A stretch of 64,000 bases of DNA from NCBI GenBank assembly GCA_002104945.1, contig MCFH01000001.1, forward strand, positions 1,825,001-1,889,000, read 5' to 3'. Numbering within the stretch: position 1 is the first letter of the stretch; each line of letters starts with the position of its first letter. Position numbers and translations under genes: made by a program. The notes beneath the pieces were generated by a model that had not been told where the DNA came from, made no database searches, and saw only the letters and a program-made list of their open reading frames with translations. The stretch comes from Piromyces finnis. Taxonomy: Eukaryota > Neocallimastigomycota > Neocallimastigomycetes > Neocallimastigales > Neocallimastigaceae. Positions 54,084 to 64,000 of the stretch are shown here, in pieces.

Positions 54084-56977
54084 AGATAATGACAAATTAA
54101 ATATCTAGACTTTTGGTCTAGATTTTTATAATAAGTAATAATAACATAATAACAAAATATAAATGAATGAATGAATGAATAAATAATTAAATGAATGAAT
54201 GAATTAATAAATAGAAATTATATAAAAAGTATATACATTTTTTCAACTTCATACTGCTGCTTACACATTTAATAAGATAAATTTCCTTTTCTTTTTATAC
54301 ATTAATAATCAAACTTTATTTCATTAAAATTACTTTTTTTTTTCTACCGTTAACATTAGGAAAATAAAAAGAATGAAGTTTTAATTCAGGATATAACTTG
54401 GAAAATACAATAAACTTTTAATATTAGTAAAATAATAAAAAAAAGGAAAATTTCAAAAATTCTGTATAATTTTTAATTCATTGTTATAAATTTAAATAAA
54501 TATAGAAATTAAATTTTAATATTATTTTTCTTTTTTTTTTTTTTTGTTATTACTATTATCTTTATTATTATAGTTTTTTTACTATTATTTATTCCCCCTT
54601 TAAAATAAAAATAAGAGTCTGGAATTTTTTTTTTTTAAAAACTTCTCTTTTATAATAGTTAATTAAATAATATACGAATAGTATAATTTTATATATTAAT
54701 AAAATTCATTTTTAAGTTGATTTTAATTCAATACAGATAATATTCATTTTGTATCCAGCTGAAATAATAATATTAAATTCTTTTCTCATCAAAATAATAC
54801 TAAACAGTTATTTGTCTATATAATTAATTGTTTCATATTATGGATTAATTGGTTATACAGTAAATATTTTGTTATGAATTAACATATATAGTAATTTTCC
54901 ATATATTATAAATTAAAGTTTTAAATTTTAATTAATATATTTCTAAACAATTTTTTTCATGGACTAGAGATCTAGATTTTTTTAATGTTTTTTTTAAAAA
55001 ATAAATAAAACTAAATTAAAAATATTTAATACAATATATTAAATATATTCAAAAAATAAATTATTATAATATATTCATTTATAATCAAATTATTCCACTA
55101 TGATATGGTCTACTTAACTTTAATTCATAATTAATATGGATCATAATAGTAAATTATTCAATATTAATTTTAGTATTATCAATTGGATTTAGGTCTAGAT
55201 TTTTTTGAAAAAAATAAAACCTTATTAATGATTTATTCATCATTTAATTTTATGTATTATTCATTAATAAAGTTTTTATTTATTGATAAGGCTTTTTTCT
55301 TTTCAAGTGGATAGTTTTGTTGTTGTTGTTGCTGTTGTTGTTATGATAGATTGATAAAAGAGCTATAATATAGTGGTTATTTTACATTTAAATTATATTT
55401 TTAGAACGGTAATAAAAATTCAAAAGTACAGATGACAAAACCTAACATAAAATAATAAATGTCATATTGATGAAATGACGATGAGAATAATTAGAAAGAG
55501 TACAAATGATTATTATCCATCATTCATAACAATAATAATTTACTATTATTATTTACTATTATTATTTATTTATTATTATTATTTAAAAATTTCATTATAG
55601 TTTTTAATTAATTTATTAAGATGATTTAATTCTCCATATATTAAAATAATATTAAAGATTTTTTTTAAAAAAAAAGTCTAGACCAAATTTTTTTTTAAAA
55701 ATTTTAACATTTAATTTTATTGGTGAAATGGCAATAATTAAAATAATTATTAATAGTTAGTGACAGATGAACTTTTCAATATAGTCATAATAATAATAAC
55801 TATTTAGAAAAATCGTATAAAGAAAAGGGATTAAAGAATAGTATTCAAAATACATTTTTTTCCTTTTTTATTCTTATTCGTAGTCATGCATGTACTATAA
55901 TTGATCATCACTAACCTTTTTAATGTCATAAAGTTCATTATTTATAAAATTTACGAATGATATAATTCATAGTTTTCTATTTCCTTATCTATCATTTACT
56001 TTTTAAATCAATGAAGAAGCGGTAATATTTTTTTTAATAATAGTGTTCAAGTTGAGTGTTTTTTAAAAAAAGGATGATAATACTTATTATTATTCTATAT
56101 TATTTTTAATATTATATTTTAACATATAAAAAGTTTTAAGGTTGACTATCCTGAACCTGGACCTCAATTTTTTTTATTATTGTAAAAAAATAAAAAATAG
56201 CATTCTTACTATTATTTTAAATTTTAATTAAAATTTTGATATTTTTTTTTTATTATTCCACATCAAATTTTCCTTTTTTTTATAAATCATTACTATTATA
56301 GTATAATGAATAATAAATAAAATTTCATTGTTTAAATATATATGATTATATAAATTTCATTCATTACAACAGAATGAAAAATAAATTAATATATTAGCTA
56401 TTATACATTATACTAATATATTTTAATATAAATTGGTATTTAAAATAATATATTTAATACTATATATGAAAAGTTAAAATAATTTAAACAATTGCAAAGA
56501 TATTAATATACATATATATTCTAATATATATAAGCTATATTTATTATTCATTATAATAATATAATTTAAAAATATAATAAATAAATAAAAAAGTTTAATT
56601 TATATTAAAAAATGGATACCATGAATTATATAGTCAATAAATTACAATTCAATTGCCAATTACACTACAATATATTGTGATAAATACATATAACCATATA
56701 ATACAATATATTAATATATGAATACAATTTTTAATTTATTTTATTAATTTTATTGTGGTATAATAATAGTTGAGAATTTCAAATGAAAAAAAAGTATAAA
56801 AAGTTCAAAATTTCATTCTAAATTTTTTTTTTAATTCATTCAATTTTATAGTATTAAAATCATTATAAAATAATATCTTTTAAAAAAAAATTTAAAGTGT
56901 ATTATTAAAAAATAACAAAAGATTAAATTAAAACTTTTTATAATTTTGAAATATAATTTTTAAATTAATAAACAAAA

Positions 56978-57613
56978 ATGTGCAATACTCCAGTTGATAC
57001 TTATGTTCATTTACCATCTCCACCATTATCTCCATTCCGCAGTTGCGAAAATGGTTTAATTGAATCATTTATTTGTAACGATATGGGTATTCAATATAAG
57101 GATTTAAAAATGATGGAAAATGTCATTAATTCTCCAATTGAATACGCTAATACTTTTGTTGAACCAAAACAAGATGAATTAAGAACTAAATTTATGAATA
57201 TGAAAGAAGAAGGTGTTCAAGTTAATGGTGAACTTGTTCCATATTCATACTTTGTTCAAAAATTACATAGTCTTGGTAACAATGTTATCAATAAGCAAAC
57301 AAAAGATGCTGTTCCACTTCGTGTCTATGAATCTGGCAAAGAAACTTTCCAAGATTTCTGGGTTCATCCAATATTCCTTTCATTACAATCTTTCCAATTC
57401 TACAAGCTTTTCGAAGAAATTAAGAAGAACAATGAACAAGGCATAATTGAAATTGAAGTACCATCTCTTAATGCTTTTCCAATTGTTCTCTATTGGATAT
57501 ATACTGGCAATATGACTAAGCTTTTAGAAGTTGCAAAAATAAACAACTCTTTATGTAAGGGAATCATTGTTACTATTCAATATTTGGAACTTGATATGTC
57601 TGAAATCTACTAA
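56978..57613 (+). CDS. BTB/POZ-like domain protein (211 aa)
   Basis: Single-exon gene with a good A-rich start context (AACAAAAATG) and protein-like codon use. The N-terminus is Pro/Ser-rich (LPSPPLSPF). The middle part (about 40-120) is polar and of unknown fold. Residues about 128-211 resemble a BTB/POZ domain: WVHPIFLSLQSFQFYKLFEEI corresponds to the VHKxxLxxxSxxFxxxF core, and IEIEVPSLNAFPIVLYWIYTGN to the following strand and helix before the YTG turn. BTB domains dimerise and often serve as Cullin-3 adaptors or transcription cofactors; no Kelch, BACK or zinc-finger partner is present. It sits at the right end of a 13.6-kb gene desert, which would fit a gene with extended upstream control. 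The domain call rests on pattern recognition. Confidence 0.75.
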   Translation: MCNTPVDTYVHLPSPPLSPFRSCENGLIESFICNDMGIQYKDLKMMENVINSPIEYANTFVEPKQDELRTKFMNMKEEGVQVNGELVPYSYFVQKLHSLGNNVINKQTKDAVPLRVYESGKETFQDFWVHPIFLSLQSFQFYKLFEEIKKNNEQGIIEIEVPSLNAFPIVLYWIYTGNMTKLLEVAKINNSLCKGIIVTIQYLELDMSEIY

Positions 57614-60600
57614 ATTTCGAATTAATTACCTATCTTTGCAACATAAATATTATCATAATTATCTTATATATCCATATTTATCAATTTTGAAATCTTGGTT
57701 ATAAAATAATGAATAATTTATAACATAATACCCATTTCAAAAGCGTTTTTCTTTTAATATATTATTACTATTTTTAAGTATTAAAAATTATCTTTAGAAT
57801 TATTTAACTTATCTATTATGTAAATATTTTAATTATTTAAAAAAAATAAAAATAAAAGTATAAAATATTAAAAAAAAAAAAAAAGATGGTATTAAAATTT
57901 TGTGTTTAAAAATTTGTAAAGTAAATTTTTATAAATGAGGCAATTATAAAATTATATTTTAATTACTACATTAATTTGATGATGTATATAAGAGAAGGTT
58001 TAGGGACATAAAAAGTGTATATATGGTAATTTAAATTTTATAAATTATAAATGAATATATGGCAAAGTTTGAAATTAAAAAAAAAATTTGTTTATGTATT
58101 TAAAATTTTTAAAGTTTACATAAAAAATGCGAAAAGTTAAAACAATATACTTTTAAAAAAGAATAAAAACTATATGATAAATTAATTAAGTTTTTTTTAT
58201 AAATAGCAAGAAAGGAACAATATTAAGTGTAAAAAGCCAAATGAAATATTTTCATAATCATAATAGATAATGAATTATGTTTATTACTATTTATAATCTC
58301 TTTTATAAAGTAATAAAAAAGAATACTACTACAAATGGGTAGTTAATTTTAAAGTTGAAATTGTAATTAATAATTAAAAGTTATAGAAAAAAAAAATAAT
58401 AATCAGGCATAATATTAATTATTTTTATTTATAAACTTTCTTTAATTTTAGATAAACTTGAAAATAAGTAACAATTTTCTTATCAACTTTAAAATTACCA
58501 TTACTTGTACTGTTTTAGTTATTGTGGTAATGAACAAAAGATATATTTATGATAATTTCTTTTTTTTTTTTTCTAATTCTTATAAAGTGATTATCTAATA
58601 ATATAATAAACTGGAATCATTAACTTTTTGTAAATTATCTATAGTAAAAGAATTTTATCAACATAAAACAGAAAAATATTAATATGATGATGACTTTGAT
58701 TTAAATTTAACATGATTGATTTAAATTCTTATAACTATTAATATAAAATTTTATTTTATTATAATGATACTGAAATAGAACTATAGATAGACTAAGAAAA
58801 ATATAATAGAAAATGAAAGATTTTAAGATGCTTATTAAATTTTAATTAATACATAAAAAAAAAAAAAAGTGTAAAATAAAAACTTTTTTATTTACTATTA
58901 CATCATTAAATAATAGTAACTATCATTAATTTATATTTATGAATAATAATTAATTTAATGATGTAAAAGATTATTAAAGTGGTTAAACTGTATACAAAAT
59001 AAACTATTTGATTTATATATAGTATGGAAATAGTATATATAAAAGTTAAAATACAGTTTTTAATTATTAAAGTTTTAATTAAATTGAAACAATATAAAAA
59101 TTCTTTAATGAAATAAAACTTTTTTTTATTTATTGATTTTTAATTTTTTTTTAAAAAAAGCTAATATCATTTTATTAATTTTTAAATTAATGAATAAAAA
59201 AAAAAAAAAAGCGTGTAGAATGATGAGTAACCATATTCTTATTATATACTGAAAATTTCACACTTTATTTTTTATTTTATTCTAAAAAAATACATTTAAA
59301 AACAAAATTTAAATTATTATTAAAAAATAAAAAAAAAAAATAAAGGTAAAGAATTAAAAATTCATAATACATTATAATTATGTAAAATCTTTTGCACAAT
59401 AAAAAATAGTAATACTACTTGTATAAATAGTTAAGATATATCGTTAAGTACAAAAATACACTATATTATAAAAGAAGCATGGATTTTTTTTTTTAAATGA
59501 TATTTTTTTTTATGGTTAAATATATTTAGGTTGTGTAATAAAAATAATAAATACTTTTAATTAAGTGGCACTTTTTTTTTTTTAATTAAATGTCATTTTA
59601 TTACCAATAAGGAATAGTTAGCTGCAATTGATGATTATTGAATTGATGATATTATTTTATTATTAAATAAAAAGAATTTTTGATATTTGATATAAGAAGA
59701 AAAAAGTAAAATATTTTAAAGTTTAATTTAAAAAATTACTAAATATGGTGAAAATGAATTTTTTTTTTAAAGTTTCAAAAATAAAAGTAAAATGACATAT
59801 AATGATGGTTTGCTTTAATTATTTTTTTTTTTTAAATTGATAATTTTTTATTTTATTAAAAATTAAAGCAAACTATCATTTTATGTCATTTCACTTTTTT
59901 TTTTTTTTTAAATTCTTAAAACTAAAATAAAAAGTTTTATTTTAATTTTCAGAATTTATATAATTTATACAATTAATCATCATTAATAACTCATTTTTCA
60001 TAATTACAAAATGTAAATCTTTACTGTAATAGTAAAAATCCTGTATTATATATATATATATATTTTTTTTTAACTCATATTTTATATATTTTTTATATTA
60101 TTGACAATCTTATATATAATACTGCTTTTTTTTCTTTATTTTTAATATGTTAAAAAATATTTTTAAAAGTTTTAAAATATATTATTATTATGAGTAGAAG
60201 AATACTAATAAATATAGATTTCGTTATAGATAATATAAATAAAATTTTAATCTAATAATGATGTTAAAATGCTGTTATTTATATATGTATAATAGTTAAA
60301 AATATTAAATTATTAATAATAGTTTTCATAAATTAAATTAATATTTACTTCACATTAATACCATAATTATTTATCATTTATTATATAGCATATTGAATAA
60401 TGGATATTTTAAATATTTTTAAGGATACAATCTTAATTCAAACAATATGAGAATATAATCCTAAATAAAATGATATTTACCAATAAAAAAAGAATTAATA
60501 ATAATACTATAAATATGCCGTTTAGGTAAAAATTTTTAATTTCAATTTTTTTGGGCGGTTATTATTTTTACCAATATAAAAATTTCAATAAAATATAATA

Positions 60601-61068
60601 ATAATAAAAAAATAATAACCAATGACCTTTTCGTAAAAAATAAACGTATTTTATAATGATTTTTATTTTTAAATTCTTATTAAATTTATTTAAAAGACAA
60701 CCATTTTTAATTAATAAAATAATCATCATGTCTTTTATATACTAATTATTATTTACTAGATATTGTAAATATTGAGTTTATATCAAAATATTATACTTTT
60801 TTTTTTTTATACAAAAATCAATTTTAAACTGTTATTTAAAAATTTGATTATTTCTATTTTATTTTATTTAAATTTATTTTATTTTTATTTGATCTATATT
60901 ACACTTTTTATTATTATTTTCATTAGATTATTAGTATATTATAAAGGTATCATATTATATAATAAATAATCATGATATGGTCAGAATTTTAATATTTTAA
61001 AAGAAAAGTATTTACTTTCGGCGGAATATTTTTTTTCGGTTTGAGTTTATTATATATTTTAAACATGT
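57614..61068. other. Intergenic region
   Basis: Spacer between the 3' ends of the BTB-like gene and the coronin gene. No coding region is supported; the frame at 60772-60969 is Phe/Leu/Ile noise. It contains a 38-bp inverted repeat (59783-59898, listed), a 13-bp inverted repeat with arms near 58902 and 58958 (TTACATCATTAAA), and T(n)A(n) tracts near 59141-59162. Confidence 0.55.
59783..59898. repeat. Imperfect inverted repeat (38-bp arms, 40-bp loop)
   Basis: The left arm 59783-59820 (core ATGATGGTTTGCTTTAATT) and right arm 59861-59898 (core AATTAAAGCAAACTATCAT) pair with about three mismatches. Weaker symmetry (GAATTT and AAATTC) extends outward to about 59757-59920. It could be a small MITE-like relic or a structured 3' element. 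No clear target-site duplication was found. Confidence 0.75.
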
Positions 61069-64000
61069 TTAATCCTATCAAAGAAAGAAAAAAGAATAAA
61101 TAGATATTAGTTATGTTGCATATTATATTCATCATCATTATTATTATTATTATTTTTTAAAAAAAATGATAATGTTAAAAAAAAATAATTCTTTAAACTT
61201 ATTTTTACCCATTCATCATCATCTAAACCTTCCATTTTATCTTGTTCTAAATCACTATCGGATTCATCAGAATTATCATCATCAACTACTCTAGCCATTA
61301 ATTGATTAACAAATTCATCCTTTGCACTAAGATTTGATTTATCATCAGCTTTACGAATTAAATGGGCTGTACTCTTTACAACCTTTGCTGTGTTATTTTC
61401 TGTTACTGAAAAAAAAAAAAAATAGGATATGAGAAATAAAGATATTTGTTACAATACCATATTTTTGGAAAAAAAAATATATAAATAATCTTTTTTTGTT
61501 AATGTATTTCTATTAAACTTACAAGGTTTCATGCCTTCTGGACAAAGGTTAATAGTATTCAATGGTTTCCATTGTCCTTGTTTCCATTCATCGATAGTCA
61601 TCGATGGTTGTTCCATGTCTCGTGTTAGTGGGAAAAGATCGTCTTGGAAGAATTCTGTTTTTATTCTTGGAACAACAAATGAAATGCATTTTATACTATC
61701 TTTACTAACTACCCATGCTTTATTAACTTCTACCTTGGCAATATCTAAATACTTTTTATTATCAAAGGTAATACCTTGTTGAATGGATTCTGTATTAATC
61801 TTAAGAAGAGAACGACAACATGGTTCTTGATCTTCTAAAAATTCATAAATCTTTATATTTGATTCACCACGACCATAAAGATAAATTAAATTAGTATCTT
61901 CATCAAAGTATACACATAAAAGACTAGAAGATAAATCAATGCTAAGGGTTGTTAATGGTTTAGAAAGATCATTTTCATCATATATTTTGATTTCTTGATG
62001 GGATTGTCTAGATATTTATTTTTACCCATAATAATAATAATAAAAAGATTTTTTTTTTTTAAATGATTAAAATAAAAAATTATTTATTAATTATTTATTA
62101 TTGAATTTATTTCATAAAAATCAAATTAAATTATATATATATATATAATTTAAAGAATAAAAAGCTTATTTTTTTTTTCTTTTATAACAATCTCGTAATT
62201 TTATTTATGTTATAAAGTTATACCTATCAAAACCAACAGAGAGTACTTTTCCGCTTTTACCTAACCATCTTACTCTTCCCTTATTACTTTCATTAGCAAT
62301 GCCTTCCTTTAAAATTTCACCCTTTATCATATCAATGATTCTAAGTTTCTTATCACGACATATTGTTGCTAATTTTGTACCGTCATAATTCCATGAGGCA
62401 TTCAAGATAAAATCTGGATGGGTAATTTTATCTTCATGTTCTGTGAATACTTCTTGCTTTGTTTGAATATTTAATAACTTTAAAATTGTAGAACCTAGAA
62501 TATATTATTATTATTATTATTATTATTATTTTAATATTTAAGGACGTTATCAATAAAATAATAAAGGTGTTTATAATACACATATTATAATATACTGTAT
62601 TTTATAATAGTAATATAATATCTTTCGTTACATAAAAATATTTTATTACCTGTACAAACATCATAACCTCCAACTAAAACTAAATTTTCTACTAATGGAT
62701 TAAACTCAATTAAAGTAGTTTTACTACTGAATACTGTAATAAATTGTTATTTAATTATTTAAAAAAATATGTATGAAGATATTAAAATATTTTTTCATTT
62801 TTATATATTTTCATTTATGAATTAATTTATAGAATTTAAATTTCCATACATGAAAAGGTATAATCTGGCTCAGTAAGATTTTCAGTTAAACCATTATCTG
62901 GTATAGTCCATATTTGAACATTGCCATTTTCATTACCCTATATTATCCAAAAACACAATTATATTTTATTATAATAAAATAAGTAATTAAATAAATATAT
63001 ATGTATTATATTTATTCATAATAAATAACTTACAGTTATTAACATATTTTGGGAAAATGGATTGAATTTATAATAGGTCATATTGGAACCACAAACTACA
63101 CAATTCATTGTAGCCGGAATTCTTCCACTTTCTCTTGTTTTTAAAATAGCGATTCTACCACCTGGTCCATTAATTGGAATTGCTAATTGTTTTATATATA
63201 TTCATAATAATTTAAAATTATATATAATTGATTCATAGGCATAATTATAGTTTTTTTTTTTTTTTTTTTTTTTTTTTATTTTGTAAATATTATTTTTTAT
63301 TTATTATAAATTGATTTATAGTTACCTATAAATTTATTATTAGCTTCAATACCATCAATTTCATTGGTTAAGTTATCCCTTTAAATTAAATTGTTAAATA
63401 ATAACCTTTTAGACTTTGTATTATCAATATTGTATATAATAATAATGATGATGTATTTATTTATAAGTATTAAATACTATTTTTTATTACCAGTAACCAT
63501 TAAGATTATCATATTGAAGCTTAACTTTACCGCTCATAAATCTATAAGAGGAAGCTTGAGCACCAAACTTCATAGAAATGTTAGCAGCAGGTGCTGCTGC
63601 TGGTTCATCATCCTTATCTCTAACCGATATGTTATTATTAACATTAACTGAAGATCCTGAACGATTTAATGGATTAGCACGTTTATTAATAGAATCAGAG
63701 CTATTGTTTAATGGATTAGCACGTCTATTAATAGAATCAGAACTGTTGTTTAATGGATTAGCACGTCTATTAATGGAATCAGAACTGCTGTTTAATGGAT
63801 TAACTTTCTTAGTAATGGATTCTGTACTACTGTTATTACTATTATCGATTAAATTAGATTTAGAGCTTAATGGATTTGCTCTAGATGGAACTGTAGCCCC
63901 TAAAGACACCTTAACTGGCATTACTGGTCCGGATGGTACTTGGGTAACAGGTACAGAGTCAGTTGGAGTAGCTACACATGAAGCAGAGATCTTTGGTTTG
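61069..64000 (-). CDS. coro7: Coronin-7-type tandem coronin, C-terminal half (partial)
   Basis: Exons in gene order: beyond 64000 to 63491, 63378-63326, 63182-63034, 62937-62850, 62733-62650, 62494-62224, 62007-61523, 61405-61209, and a proposed terminal exon 61074-61069 (GAT TAA). All phases agree. The first part is a Ser/Asn-rich linker with 14-residue NPLNxSSDSINxRA repeats. A coronin beta-propeller follows: GGRIAILK, VQIWTIP, LASWNYDGTKLATICRDKKLRIID-type WD blade, GRVRWLG, LLCVYFDEDTNLIYLYGRGESNIKIYE, and the coronin signature VPRTRIKTEFFQDDLFPLTRD. The acidic tail ends EGLDDDEW; adding the last exon gives DEWD, as coronin-7 proteins end. Coronin-7 binds actin and Arp2/3 and acts in Golgi traffic and endocytosis. 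The start and first propeller lie beyond the window. Without the last exon the frame would read on to 61107. Confidence 0.88.
63665..63803 (-). repeat. 42-bp coding tandem repeat in the coronin linker
   Basis: Three near-identical 42-bp units plus partial copies at each end encode NPLNNSSDSINRRA-like 14-residue repeats. Divergence between units is mostly silent or conservative. Confidence 0.85.

Overview
The window is extremely AT-rich fungal nuclear DNA with short AT-rich spliceosomal introns, long trinucleotide microsatellites and large intergenic spaces. Two genes carry the cysteine-rich fungal dockerin (CBM10-like, WGxENNxWCG signature) found on cellulosomal enzymes of anaerobic gut fungi. 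I therefore infer a Neocallimastigomycota genome; the genus cannot be named from what I see.

Layout: 1-192 is the 3' end of a P5B-type ATPase gene. 2915-4756 is an intronless secreted GH30 glycosidase with two N-terminal dockerins. 4.8-14 kb is mostly non-coding, but holds a tRNA-derived SINE-like retroposon (5902-6480, minus strand) with a perfect 15-bp target-site duplication, and one small hypothetical gene (9502-9744). 14008-20917 is a multi-membrane-span gene that I resolved into 31 exons in one continuous frame (1195 aa, TmcB/TmcC-like). 21901-28496 encodes a 2171-residue ankyrin protein with a repeated non-ankyrin spacer and an Asn-rich insert. 29075-31411 (minus) is a GH18 chitinase with two C-terminal dockerins. 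34005-35880 is a decayed partial copy of the following gene. That gene, 37227-43373, encodes an adenylation-ACP-ketosynthase-acyltransferase protein of the NRPS-like/PKS class whose AT lacks the usual active-site serine.

43374-56977 is a 13.6-kb gene desert with three large AAT-type microsatellites, a 122-bp tandem repeat and 18 copies of the palindrome TCTAGA. It ends at a single-exon BTB/POZ-like gene (56978-57613). 61069-64000 (minus) is the 3' half of a coronin-7 gene, apparently ending in a terminal exon that carries one amino-acid codon and the stop.

The two dockerin enzymes would be secreted and docked on the fungal cellulosome, acting on plant galactan-type and chitin-type polymers. 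The other genes are not an operon; they are independent eukaryotic units. The best candidates for something new are the retroposon, the spacer domain in the ankyrin protein, the TCTAGA-rich desert, and the mosaic PKS pseudogene beside its intact relative.
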